A DNA stretch of 9,098 nt from Fimbriimonadaceae bacterium. GTDB lineage: Bacteria; Armatimonadota; Fimbriimonadia; Fimbriimonadales; Fimbriimonadaceae. Each line of letters starts with the position of its first letter. Position 1 is the stretch's first letter. Positions 1 to 7,016 of the stretch are shown piece by piece. The notes beneath the pieces were generated by a model that saw nothing but the letters and a program-made list of their open reading frames with translations, was not told the origin of the DNA and did no database searches. Location of the stretch: the NCBI GenBank assembly GCA_014380605.1, contig JACMJO010000564.1:1-9098 (forward strand). Direction: 5' to 3'. The position numbers and the translations under genes were made by a program.

Positions 1-77
1 AGTCGCGTGCCAGAAACTCGAACTATCGAATATTTCATCATTTCGAAAACTTCGGCCAGATCATTCAAAATAGAAGT

Positions 78-524
78 GTGATCACGCCTCAAGATGCCGA
101 CCTAGTCGTTGATGAGATTCGTTCCTCCCCGGAAACCGGGCATGGCCTGCGAAAACTTGCGATGGAAAAGCTGAGCAACCTCCCAGGCTACAACTGGTCC
201 GGCGTCTATCGATTCGAGCGAAACATGCTGGTCTTGGATGAGTTTTTCGGAGCGCCAACCGACCACACCCAAATCGAGGTCGGCGTGGGAGTCTGCGGTA
301 CTGCCATCGCGGAGGGCACCAACCAGATCGTTAAAGACGTTCGCAAGCTCGACAACTACTTGGCATGCTCGCTAGAGACTCGAAGCGAAATCGTCGTGCT
401 GGTTAGAAAGGGCGCCGAAATATTGGGCCAGATCGATATCGACGGGCATGAAGTGGGCGCGTTTGACGAGTCTGACGAGAAGTTCCTCGAGCGCTTGGCC
501 AATGTTTTGGCGGAACGATGGTGA
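78..524 (+). CDS. GAF-domain protein, free methionine-R-sulfoxide reductase-like (fRMsr)
   Basis: This is a single GAF-fold domain of 148 aa, close to the roughly 160 aa of fRMsr (E. coli YebR/MsrC type), which reduces free L-methionine-(R)-sulfoxide in the cytoplasm. Visible family signatures are the NWSGVY strand near residues 39-44, GVCGTA at 71-76 and ACSLETRSEIV at 96-106. From memory of the E. coli/Neisseria enzymes, C97 matches catalytic Cys118, C73 matches Cys94, and E104, D120 and D122 match the substrate-binding Glu125, Asp141 and Asp143; the spacings agree. The position equivalent to Cys84 (10 residues before C73) is His63, so one of the three redox cysteines is missing. The GTG start gives the usual family length but lacks a good Shine-Dalgarno sequence. 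The frame is open to the left edge, so a start outside the window is possible. The family call is firm; actual reductase activity is inferred. Confidence 0.8.
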   Translation: MITPQDADLVVDEIRSSPETGHGLRKLAMEKLSNLPGYNWSGVYRFERNMLVLDEFFGAPTDHTQIEVGVGVCGTAIAEGTNQIVKDVRKLDNYLACSLETRSEIVVLVRKGAEILGQIDIDGHEVGAFDESDEKFLERLANVLAERW

Positions 525-526
525 AT

Positions 527-551
527 GCTGGATCGGCTTTCACAATCCAGC
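527..551. other. stem-loop between convergent genes
   Basis: GCTGGAT (527-533) and ATCCAGC (545-551) form a perfect 7-bp stem with an 11-nt loop, just after the stop of the GAF gene. No T-run follows on either strand, so it is not a standard intrinsic terminator. It could protect mRNA ends or be incidental. Confidence 0.35.
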
Positions 552-574
552 AATCTAACAATCGAGCAATCCCT
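543..574. repeat. four-unit octamer tandem repeat (CAATCnnn)
   Basis: Four consecutive 8-bp units all start with CAATC (543-550, 551-558, 559-566, 567-574); the last three bases vary. On the minus strand this reads as nnnGATTG repeats that begin inside the TAG stop codon of the phoX-like gene (573-575). It is related in sequence to the GGATTGT heptamers at 4941-4963. The function is unknown. The array is too short and degenerate for CRISPR. Confidence 0.65.
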
Positions 575-1949
575 AAAGTCCGCCTCTCTCCCAGGGTCCC
601 CAGATTGCGAGGGTTAGCCCCGGGGTTTGGATGTTCACGAACATCGTTTGCCCATCTGGGCTGAAGCATGAGCCAGCGAATTCGCTATCGTTCATGATGT
701 TTTGAGCAAAGCTGAAGATGCGTCCATCAGGAGTTAGCCCTCGCACAAACTGAGTGCCGCCGCCATCCTCGCAGATCGCCAAACCACCACGCGGCGACAC
801 GCAGATATTGTCGGGAGCATCCAAGACGTCGGCAGATGGGGATTCAAAAAGCAGTACCAGCTCTCCACCGTCCCCTTTGGAGGTGTATCGCCAAATTTGG
901 CCCTTTTTGGCGTTCCCACCGTCCGTCGAGTTCAAATAGATATGGCCGTGCCCATACCAACACCCTTCTAGTCGTCCAAAAATTGCGCCGCCTTGGGCCT
1001 TTCCTTGCTCAAAAACGGCGAGGGGTTTAGTGGTGGCGGAGGAAGGATCCACATCCTTGATGTCCACCCATTCGCATCGGTGCACTTCTCCGACCGTCAT
1101 GTTCTTTCTGGTATCCAAGCCATCTTTGCCCTTAACCTTCATCATCTGCAGCTTGCCGCCCGCCGCAAGTTTGGTCGGCTTGTTGGGGATGTACCGATAG
1201 AAACCAGCTGTCCCGATATCTTCGGTCTGGTACACGATTCCCGTAAGTGGGTCAACCGCCACCGCCTCATGGACGAATCGGCCCATCTCCTTGAGGGGAA
1301 CCGCCTTGGTGGTGCCGTCGCTCAAAACTGAGACTTCAAAGTTGTAGCCATGATCCTTGTCGAACTTGGCGACGTCGGAATCTTTATGATAGACCTGCCC
1401 GGGGATGGGTCCGGCCGTGGTCTCTTCACAGGTAATCCAGGTTCCCCAAGGCGTCGGCCCGCCCGCGCAGTTGACGATGGTTCCGCTGAGGCTCACAAAG
1501 TCCTTGATGAGTTCCCGGCTAGCGGGATCGACGATAAGCGTGGTGGTGCCACCGCCCGCTGTCATGTCGTACGAGTTCCTGCGATCACCAATCGCCTTAC
1601 CTAATTCGCCTTTCTTGGGTCGAACTTCGTGGTTACGGACTAACCGAATCTTTCCATCGACCCCGAATGCCGCCATTCCATCGTGGGCGGCCGGCGTGAG
1701 CCGTCCATCCGCCATCTTGTCGCCGGTCTTGCCAAACACGTTGTATTCAAAGCCATCGGGCAAGGTGAGCAACCGCTCGCCGGTGTTCTTGGCGTTACGA
1801 GGCTTCAACTCGCCATACCCGCCCTGTTCATTGGCAACGCCACGATCCAAATGAGTCTTAGCGAGGCTTGACCTCGATACCAATCCATCGATTCCGAAAA
1901 GGGCCCCACCCGCCAAAATGCCGCCTTGCAAAAAACTTCGCCGATCCAT
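573..1949 (-). CDS. Tat-exported PhoX-family (DUF839) protein, putative phosphatase
   Basis: This 458-aa protein has an N-terminal twin-arginine signal: DRRSFLQGG at residues 2-10 fits the RRxFLK pattern and is followed by a hydrophobic stretch to about residue 30. Export of a folded, metal-loaded protein is therefore expected. The body carries PhoX-family motifs: LVRNHE (103-108), WGTWITCEE (168-176, with the Cys that is an iron ligand in Pseudomonas PhoX), FVHEA (225-229), FGRLEGCWYGHG (324-335), PDNICVSPRGGLAICED (379-395) and a late GSCFSPDG (426-433). PhoX enzymes are Fe/Ca-dependent alkaline phosphatases. Many DUF839 members are uncharacterised and this one is shorter than classical PhoX, so phosphatase activity is inferred. 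It stands alone, divergent from mnmG. The ATG lacks a Shine-Dalgarno sequence but has a -10-like hexamer 6 nt upstream, which suggests a leaderless mRNA. No Pho-box was recognised. Confidence 0.88.
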   Translation of the reverse strand: MDRRSFLQGGILAGGALFGIDGLVSRSSLAKTHLDRGVANEQGGYGELKPRNAKNTGERLLTLPDGFEYNVFGKTGDKMADGRLTPAAHDGMAAFGVDGKIRLVRNHEVRPKKGELGKAIGDRRNSYDMTAGGGTTTLIVDPASRELIKDFVSLSGTIVNCAGGPTPWGTWITCEETTAGPIPGQVYHKDSDVAKFDKDHGYNFEVSVLSDGTTKAVPLKEMGRFVHEAVAVDPLTGIVYQTEDIGTAGFYRYIPNKPTKLAAGGKLQMMKVKGKDGLDTRKNMTVGEVHRCEWVDIKDVDPSSATTKPLAVFEQGKAQGGAIFGRLEGCWYGHGHIYLNSTDGGNAKKGQIWRYTSKGDGGELVLLFESPSADVLDAPDNICVSPRGGLAICEDGGGTQFVRGLTPDGRIFSFAQNIMNDSEFAGSCFSPDGQTMFVNIQTPGLTLAIWGPWERGGL

Positions 1950-1955
1950 GCAAAG

Positions 1956-1961
1956 AGAATA
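1956..1961 (-). promoter_or_regulatory. -10-like element, candidate leaderless promoter of the phoX-like gene
   Basis: On the minus strand the hexamer reads TATTCT and sits 6 nt before the ATG. This would place transcription start at or next to the start codon. A TTGACG lies further upstream (1984-1989 on the + strand), but the 22-nt spacer is too long for a normal -35. No Shine-Dalgarno sequence is present between the two, which fits leaderless translation. Confidence 0.45.
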
Positions 1962-2022
1962 ACCCGAAATAATGTTAAGGGACCGTCAACTCCCTGTCCC
2001 TGGTGCAAACAAAACAACGAAG

Positions 2023-2028
2023 TACACT
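2023..2028 (+). promoter_or_regulatory. -10-like element upstream of mnmG
   Basis: TACACT fits TANNNT and ends 9 nt before the GTG chosen as the mnmG start. No convincing -35 lies 16-18 nt upstream. If it is used, the 5' leader would be only a few bases long. It would lie inside the coding region if the upstream ATG at 1972 were the real start. Confidence 0.3.
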
Positions 2029-2037
2029 CTGGAACCT

Positions 2038-3918
2038 GTGGAGCGATTCGACGTAGTGGTGGTGGGAGCTGGGCAAGCCGGAATCGAGGCAGCCCTCGCC
2101 TCTGCCCGAATGGGCCTCCGAACCGCCTGCGTTACCATGCGTCTGGATCGAATCGGGCACTTGCCCTGCAACTGTTCCATCGGCGGCCCCGCTAAGGGAC
2201 ACATGGCCAGGGAAGTCGATGCGATCGGCGGCCAAATGGGCGTCACGACCGATCACGCCTTGACTCACATTAGAAGGGTAGGCACGGGCCGGGGCCCCGC
2301 CGTTCAAACGATCCGCGCTCACGTCTGCAAAGACCTCTACCCTCTGCTAATGCGCCAAACCCTGGAGCGTCAGCCTAATCTCACGCTCATCGAGGGGATT
2401 GTAGCGGGAGTTCAAAGTCAGGGCCAGCGGGTTTCGGGAGTTTGGCTACAAGCAGAAACGCCATTTCTTATCGAGTGTCAATCAGTAGTCCTCACTACTG
2501 GTACCTTTCTTAATGGACTCTGCCACGAGGGCCAGAAGAAGACCAAAGCGGCTCGTCACGGCGATCTGCCCTCCGTATCCCTCAGCGACTGGCTCCGCGA
2601 TCTCGGCGTCAATTTGAGGCGATTCAAAACTGGGACAACCCCCCGCATCGCCAAGTCGAGCATCGACTTCTCCAAAACGCCGCCCCTAGCAAGCGAACCC
2701 GACGCCGGGCCGTTCAGCTTTCTTCATGACCGAACGTTTGAGCTGAAACCCCTACTCCCTTGTTGGCAAACCAGAACCACTCCGATCACCCACGAACTCA
2801 TCCAGGCAAATCTCCACGAGAGCGCGATGTATTCGGGCCAGATCGAGGGGGTAGGTCCCCGTTACTGCCCTAGCATCGAGGACAAGATCGTTAGATTCTC
2901 CGATAAGGAAAGCCATCCCGTTTTCCTTGAACAGGAGACTTGGGACGGGGAAGAGATTTACGTGCAGGGAGTCAGCACGAGCCTCTCCGCGCATGTCCAA
3001 ATCGACTTGCTTCGTACCATTCCCGGGCTAGAGAACGTAGAAATGCTCCGACCTGGCTACGCGGTGGAGTACGACATGGCAGATCCGCTTCAACTCACAC
3101 CGCATCTGATGAGCAAACTGCTCGATGGTCTTTTCCTGGCGGGCCAACTCAACGGAACTAGCGGTTATGAAGAGGCGGCGGGGCAGGGAATCGTTGCCGG
3201 GATCAACGCCGCTCGCTACTCCCAAAACCAAGAACCCATCGACTTTCCCCGTGATAACAGCTTTATCGGGGTCATGGTCGATGACCTTGTCACCAAAGGG
3301 GTCGAAGACCCTTACCGGATGCTGACCGCACGAGCGGAGCACCGACTCCACCTTCGCAACGACAACGCCGATCAGCGTCTGACTGAGATTGGCTATCAGG
3401 TGGGACTAGCCTCACGAGAACGATGGGAGAAGTTCTGCGAGAAGCAAGCGAAGATCGTCCGTGGCCTCGCCATCTTGGAATCGACCTTTGTCCATGAATC
3501 GCAAGGAGAACTCCTTGAGGCCCATGGCCAACAGCCCGTTAAAAACAAGATCTCGCTGTTCGATCTCATGAAGAGACCCTCGGTTAGCCTAGACATCGCC
3601 GAAAGAGTTGGCAGAATCACGATTTCAAGTGAGCCCCTCGTTCGCGAACAAGTCGAACTGGCGGCAATATACGATGGCTACCTAAAACAGCAGGACCGCC
3701 AGATCGTGCAAGCCCGTAAGCTTGAATCGATACGAATCCCAACCGACTTCGACTACCAAACGCTAACCGGACTTAGCTATGAAAGCTTAGAGAAATTGGG
3801 AAGAATTCGCCCGACGACGATGGGTCAGGCGAGCCGGGTCCCTGGTGTTCGCCCCAGCGATATCGCCCTGCTGATCGGCCATCTGAGAGGTCGCCATGAG
3901 GCCAAACGGGTAAATTAA
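2038..3918 (+). CDS. mnmG: tRNA uridine-5-carboxymethylaminomethyl(34) synthesis enzyme MnmG (GidA)
   Basis: MnmG binds FAD and, with the GTPase MnmE, modifies wobble U34 of certain tRNAs (cmnm5/nm5U) in the cytoplasm. From the GTG start the protein is 626 aa, matching the usual ~630. Visible motifs are the dinucleotide-binding GAGQAG (10-15), CNCSIGG (44-50), the glycine-rich GPAV segment, KTGTTPR, GPRYCPSIEDK with the conserved second Cys, STSLSAHVQ, GYAVEYD, LFLAGQLNGTSGYEEAAGQG, PYRMLTARAEHRLHLRNDNADQRL, and a C-terminal MnmE-interacting helical domain with RPTTMGQASRVPGV. An in-frame ATG at 1972 would add 22 residues with no family counterpart and leave only 22 nt between divergent genes, so GTG 2038 is preferred. 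Departures from consensus are CNCS for the usual CNP(S/A), and a GTGRGPAV segment where LNxxKGPAV is common. mnmE is not in the window. An fnr-type gene follows at once. Confidence 0.96.
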   Translation: MERFDVVVVGAGQAGIEAALASARMGLRTACVTMRLDRIGHLPCNCSIGGPAKGHMAREVDAIGGQMGVTTDHALTHIRRVGTGRGPAVQTIRAHVCKDLYPLLMRQTLERQPNLTLIEGIVAGVQSQGQRVSGVWLQAETPFLIECQSVVLTTGTFLNGLCHEGQKKTKAARHGDLPSVSLSDWLRDLGVNLRRFKTGTTPRIAKSSIDFSKTPPLASEPDAGPFSFLHDRTFELKPLLPCWQTRTTPITHELIQANLHESAMYSGQIEGVGPRYCPSIEDKIVRFSDKESHPVFLEQETWDGEEIYVQGVSTSLSAHVQIDLLRTIPGLENVEMLRPGYAVEYDMADPLQLTPHLMSKLLDGLFLAGQLNGTSGYEEAAGQGIVAGINAARYSQNQEPIDFPRDNSFIGVMVDDLVTKGVEDPYRMLTARAEHRLHLRNDNADQRLTEIGYQVGLASRERWEKFCEKQAKIVRGLAILESTFVHESQGELLEAHGQQPVKNKISLFDLMKRPSVSLDIAERVGRITISSEPLVREQVELAAIYDGYLKQQDRQIVQARKLESIRIPTDFDYQTLTGLSYESLEKLGRIRPTTMGQASRVPGVRPSDIALLIGHLRGRHEAKRVN

Positions 3919-3958
3919 CAATCCGCTCGCCGCCGCCGTCGAGCCTCAGAAGTAAACC

Positions 3959-4939
3959 ATGGAAACGGTGGACGTAACCATCATAGGCGGGGGCCCGTGC
4001 GGCCTGTTTGCGGCCTTCTACGCAGGTCTGCGCGGCATGTCGGTGCGAATCGTCGATTCCCTTCCCGAACTGGGGGGCCAGTTAACCGCCCTCTATCCCG
4101 AGAAGTATGTGTACGACATGCCGGGCTTCCAGAAAGTTCTGGCCAAGGATTTGGCTAAGGACATGATCGCGCAGGGTACACAATTCCACCCTGAACTGGC
4201 ACTGGAAGAAACGGCCCAGGCGATTCAAAAGACCGTTGACGGCTGGTCGATTTCAACCGCAAGCGGTAAAGCTTTGCCGACCAAGACGGTCATCATTTCT
4301 GCCGGAGCGGGCGCATTTCAACCCACGAAAATTGGAGTTGAAAGGGAAGAGGAGTATGTTGGACAAGGTATTCACTACGGAGTCCGGGATAAGTCTATTT
4401 TCCTGGGTAAAAAGCTGGCGATAGTTGGCGGTGGCGACAGCGCTTTCGACTGGTGTCTGAACCTGATGGATACCGCCGACCACATGACCCTTATCCATCG
4501 TCGCGACGTGTTTCGAGCCCATGAAGACTCTATCGAGAAAGTGATGGCGAGCCGGGTAGAGATGAAGCTCTGGTACGCCGTTAAGGAACTTCACGGCAAC
4601 GGCAAGCTGGATGGCGTCACACTCGAGAACACTCAGACCAAGGAGACCGAGCACTTCGAATGCGACGCTCTCATTGTAAATATCGGATTCAAAAGCTCCC
4701 TTGGCCCGCTCAAGGACTGGGGGTTTGAGATCGTCAAGAATCAGATTGTCGTCGATGACCGTTACGAGACCTGCCTCCCGGGTGTGTTCGCTGTAGGAGA
4801 CGTCTGCGCGTTTGACGGCAAGCTAAAGCTAATCGCGACGGGAGTTGGCGAAGCCGCGACGGCCGTCTGCTTCGCCAAGACCTATTTGGACCCCAATGCC
4901 AAGCTTTTCCCAGGGCATAGCTCGGATATGGACCTTTAG
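3959..4939 (+). CDS. ferredoxin--NADP+ reductase, thioredoxin-reductase-like type (type 2 FNR, YumC-like)
   Basis: This 326-aa flavoprotein moves electrons between NADPH and ferredoxin or flavodoxin in the cytosol. It has an N-terminal FAD site GGGPCG (10-15), GGQLTALYPEKYVYDMPGF (39-57), a central NADPH site GGGDSA (157-162), HRRDVFRAHE (180-189, where the arginines contact the NADPH 2'-phosphate), a second FAD motif GVFAVGDV (275-282) and a C-terminal tail ending in KLFPGHSSDM. The tail and the lack of a CxxC redox pair in the NADPH domain separate it from true thioredoxin reductase and match the Bacillus YumC/Chlorobium FNR group. The ATG is preceded by AGAAG with a 6-nt gap. It lies 40 nt after mnmG with no terminator between, so co-transcription is likely. 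No ferredoxin gene is seen nearby. Confidence 0.93.
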   Translation: METVDVTIIGGGPCGLFAAFYAGLRGMSVRIVDSLPELGGQLTALYPEKYVYDMPGFQKVLAKDLAKDMIAQGTQFHPELALEETAQAIQKTVDGWSISTASGKALPTKTVIISAGAGAFQPTKIGVEREEEYVGQGIHYGVRDKSIFLGKKLAIVGGGDSAFDWCLNLMDTADHMTLIHRRDVFRAHEDSIEKVMASRVEMKLWYAVKELHGNGKLDGVTLENTQTKETEHFECDALIVNIGFKSSLGPLKDWGFEIVKNQIVVDDRYETCLPGVFAVGDVCAFDGKLKLIATGVGEAATAVCFAKTYLDPNAKLFPGHSSDMDL

Positions 4940-4940
4940 T

Positions 4941-4963
4941 GGATTGTGGATTGTGGTTTGTAG
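4941..4963. repeat. heptamer repeat array 1 (GGATTGT)
   Basis: Three 7-bp units, GGATTGT, GGATTGT and GGTTTGT, then AG, begin one base after the TAG of the FNR gene. In the sense direction of that gene this is a TGTGGnn array ending in TGTAG. TGTGGTTTGT (4952-4961) is an exact inverted match to 5047-5056 in array 3. Confidence 0.7.
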
Positions 4964-4973
4964 ACTATTGAAC

Positions 4974-4997
4974 CACCAAGGCGCGAAGGCACAAGGG
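4974..4997. repeat. octamer array 2 (CACCAAGG-like)
   Basis: Three 8-bp units, CACCAAGG, CGCGAAGG and CACAAGGG, lie centrally between the two TGTGG-type arrays. They look like the purine-rich 8/9-nt phrases found between genes in many bacterial genomes. Their function is unknown. Confidence 0.5.
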
Positions 4998-5016
4998 GGA
5001 ATGTGTCTGTCTTAAC

Positions 5017-5058
5017 CCACAAGCCACAGACCACATCCTACAGGCCACAAACCACACT
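5017..5058. repeat. heptamer repeat array 3 (CCACAnn x6)
   Basis: Six consecutive 7-bp units follow the pattern CCACAnn, with the fourth unit CTACAGG. The array ends exactly one base before the stop codon (5059-5061) of the minus-strand AraC-DinB gene. Read along that gene it is nnTGTGG, the same motif and orientation relative to the stop as array 1 after the FNR gene. Confidence 0.75.
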
Positions 5059-5919
5059 TTACTCCCGCGCTGGTTGATCTCCCAATCCTGCGTCAACTCC
5101 TCGGGCTCGCAACTGGATGGCCAAGCTGATCCTTTGGTGCGTGTTGAAGTACAGGGCGTGCTTCATCACAAAGCCGTAGGCGAAAACCTCCGGCGGATTG
5201 CAGTCGGCGTCCACGAACGTCAGATTCCAGGCCCCATCCTCGATGATCTCGTCATGGAGTTTTAGCCAGGCTTCGTGGTTCTTTTCGAGCCGAGCATGAT
5301 GCTCGGCTGCGGTTTCTGGTTTGTCGCCAAACTTGATTTGGCGGAGAGCGTGAAGCCAAGGCTCGGCGTAGGTTGAGCATCGCTCAACGAGTTGCTCGAC
5401 GGTGAGATCTTGGCCGCACCATGGGAACGGGTCAACGTCCTTGATTGGTTGGTTTCGATCGGTGAGCGTGAAGGCGAGGTCGATCAAGCGGTGGGTTTCC
5501 GCTCGGTGATCGTCCATCAACTGTTCATAAAGATTCATTTGATTCTCCTTGCCCACAGGACGGGCTTCGCCGTCCGGGTGGAAGTGAACTCCGCCGGGAC
5601 CGCCAATCCGGTAGTCCTCTGCGCCCAGCTTGCGCCAATCGCGAGGGCCAATGCCGTAGGCGGATCGGAACGCCCGGGAGAATCCGTCCGAGGTCTCGAA
5701 ATGAGCTTCCATCGCGATGTCGCCGATTGCTCGGCCGGTCCATCGCAAGGTCCACGCGGCACGCTCCATAAGAAGTCGGCGGCGCATGGCCATCGGGCTT
5801 GCGCCCGTAGCCGACCGAAATCGCCGATAGGTTTGGGCCACCGAGTAGCCCGCTTCGTTCGCGAGTTCGGAGCCGGTATTGGCCCCTTCCAAGTCTTCCA
5901 GGTTTGGCGTGTTTTCCAT
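5059..5919 (-). CDS. AraC-type HTH regulator fused to a DinB-like domain
   Basis: This 286-aa protein has two parts. Residues about 16-97 form a complete AraC/XylS DNA-binding domain with two helix-turn-helix units: GSELANEAGYSVAQTYRRF, then AIGDIAMEAHFETSDGFSRAF and closing GIGPRDWRK. After a linker with GGVHFHPDG (109-117), residues 128-286 form a helical DinB/DUF664-like domain. Candidate metal-site histidines are H138 (DDHR) and H254 and H261 (KHALYFNTHQR). DinB-fold domains bind a metal and act in thiol-dependent transferases and stress proteins; here the domain may be the sensor part of the regulator. The ligand and targets are unknown. Divergent placement suggests it could control the gene at 6044. 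The ATG has no Shine-Dalgarno sequence and is the only plausible start after an in-frame TAG. In contrast, a strong internal site lies before Met128, so a separate DinB product is possible. Confidence 0.85.
   Translation of the reverse strand: MENTPNLEDLEGANTGSELANEAGYSVAQTYRRFRSATGASPMAMRRRLLMERAAWTLRWTGRAIGDIAMEAHFETSDGFSRAFRSAYGIGPRDWRKLGAEDYRIGGPGGVHFHPDGEARPVGKENQMNLYEQLMDDHRAETHRLIDLAFTLTDRNQPIKDVDPFPWCGQDLTVEQLVERCSTYAEPWLHALRQIKFGDKPETAAEHHARLEKNHEAWLKLHDEIIEDGAWNLTFVDADCNPPEVFAYGFVMKHALYFNTHQRISLAIQLRARGVDAGLGDQPARE
5536..5550 (-). promoter_or_regulatory. internal ribosome binding site and ATG at the DinB domain boundary
   Basis: On the minus strand AAGGAG (5545-5550) is followed by 6 nt and the ATG (5536-5538) that encodes Met128, the first residue of the DinB domain. 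Spacing is ideal, and it is a far better initiation site than the annotated start at 5919. It could yield a 159-aa stand-alone DinB protein from the same mRNA, or be a relic of the separate gene before fusion. Confidence 0.5.
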
Positions 5920-6027
5920 GTGAGCAAGGAGATGATGCAGACTGCCTCTCTACCAATACCCGACCGCGATTCGCATTTCTTAATCGCAATAACTGAACGA
6001 AAGGCATTTCCGGGCGGTCATCACGTT

Positions 6028-6034
6028 GGAGGTG
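6028..6034 (+). promoter_or_regulatory. strong Shine-Dalgarno site of the secretin-like gene
   Basis: GGAGGTG lies 9 nt before the ATG at 6044, and a TAG in the same frame directly precedes the ATG. Together they fix the start. Confidence 0.75.
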
Positions 6035-6043
6035 GGGAAGTAG

Positions 6044-7012
6044 ATGGTTCTTACAACATTGATTGGGCTTTGGGCAATTGGGGCGCCTGCACAGCAAACG
6101 CCGATTCAGGTCACGATCGAAACCAAGGTGTTTAAGGTCGAAGATGAGGCACTGGCCCTTGAAGGCGTTAAGGTGAGCACACGTTCTGCGCCAGGCAAGT
6201 CGCCAATCATCGTCAAGTATGTCTCCCTAATCGATGAGCAGAAGCTCGCTCAGAACAAGGGGATGAAGCTGATCTCGTCTCCCGTTCTCCGAACAATTGA
6301 CGGAGTGGAGGCGAAGCTGACGATACAAAACAAGATCGAGGGTCAAGGAACGGTGACCTGGATGTCGACCATGACGCCTGCAGTTCGGATCGACGGAACT
6401 ATCGATCTCGATTGGCTAGTGGGCGAGGAGTCGATCGATGTCCCTTTGAAGAACTGGAGGTACATCTACAAACCTCACCTCAAGGACGGGGAGCCTCACG
6501 GCCTGTATATTAATCGGCGAGGGGAAAAGTTCTTGTATGTGGTCAAAGCAACCGCCAGTGGACCTAAGAGGAGCGACGCCAAGATTCGGGTCACATACCT
6601 CACGGGTTCGGGGATTCAATTCGTGAGCGAGGGAGGAAGCCTCAAGTCCTCCCATGATGTGATCAGCGCGGACGGAGTAAAAGCGGAAACAGTTCTGAAG
6701 TCCAAGAAACTCTTGAAGCAAACATCCGCAGAATTCTCCCTTGTCAATGAGCAGTGGAAAGAGATGTCCTATGGATTGGTTGCGGACCAGCCAACGAGTC
6801 CCGCTATTCGTGAGGTCGCCTTTCGGGTTCGGCCCCGTGACACGGTCTCGATGCACTTTGCGGTAGAGGTGATGGAAACGAGCCGCGATGCTTCACGATC
6901 GGTCAAGTTTCGCGAGGATTTTCATATCGGGCGAGATCGGGCCTGCATCCTGATCGTCAAGCGATCGGACATTCGGGACGTGTACCTATTTGAGCTCATC
7001 GACCGAGCCTAA
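6044..7012 (+). CDS. secreted protein of unknown function with a secretin-like segment
   Basis: This 322-aa protein has a short hydrophobic N-terminus (residues 1-14) ending in APA-QQ, a likely signal peptide cleaved near residue 16. The n-region lacks Lys/Arg, which is unusual. Residues 22-95 resemble the entry to the secretin (GspD/PilQ) domain: a beta strand VTIETKVFKVEDEAL, then about 35 residues later MKLISSPVLRTIDGVEAKL, like the secretin pattern in which a SsP..tT..G..A element follows an Ile/Val-rich strand. The rest (about 100-322) is beta-rich without a motif I recognise. The remaining pore strands of a true secretin are not evident, so it may be a periplasmic secretin-fold relative rather than a channel. 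It is followed 17 nt later by a lipid kinase, probably in one operon. The function is not assigned. Confidence 0.7.
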   Translation: MVLTTLIGLWAIGAPAQQTPIQVTIETKVFKVEDEALALEGVKVSTRSAPGKSPIIVKYVSLIDEQKLAQNKGMKLISSPVLRTIDGVEAKLTIQNKIEGQGTVTWMSTMTPAVRIDGTIDLDWLVGEESIDVPLKNWRYIYKPHLKDGEPHGLYINRRGEKFLYVVKATASGPKRSDAKIRVTYLTGSGIQFVSEGGSLKSSHDVISADGVKAETVLKSKKLLKQTSAEFSLVNEQWKEMSYGLVADQPTSPAIREVAFRVRPRDTVSMHFAVEVMETSRDASRSVKFREDFHIGRDRACILIVKRSDIRDVYLFELIDRA

Positions 7013-7016
7013 GCAG

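Noticed and set aside
59..84. Two GATCA/TGATCA copies flanking the GTG start as an operator
   Set aside because: They are short palindromes of a common hexamer, with no extended symmetry or known regulator site.
1405..1854. Plus-strand open frame within the phoX-like gene
   Set aside because: It is low-complexity Pro/Ser-rich shadow translation opposite well-conserved PhoX motifs.
1972..2037. ATG-start extension of mnmG by 22 codons
   Set aside because: The added residues have no counterpart in the MnmG family, there is no ribosome site, and the extension would leave only 22 nt to the divergent gene.
4941..5058. CRISPR-like array
   Set aside because: Units are only 7-8 bp with no spacers and no cas genes; it is a simple short-period repeat.
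5392..6135. Long plus-strand open frame (247 codons) opposite the AraC-DinB gene
   Set aside because: It lies antisense to a protein with clear HTH and DinB motifs, its translation has no recognisable domain, and it overlaps the start of the well-supported gene at 6044.
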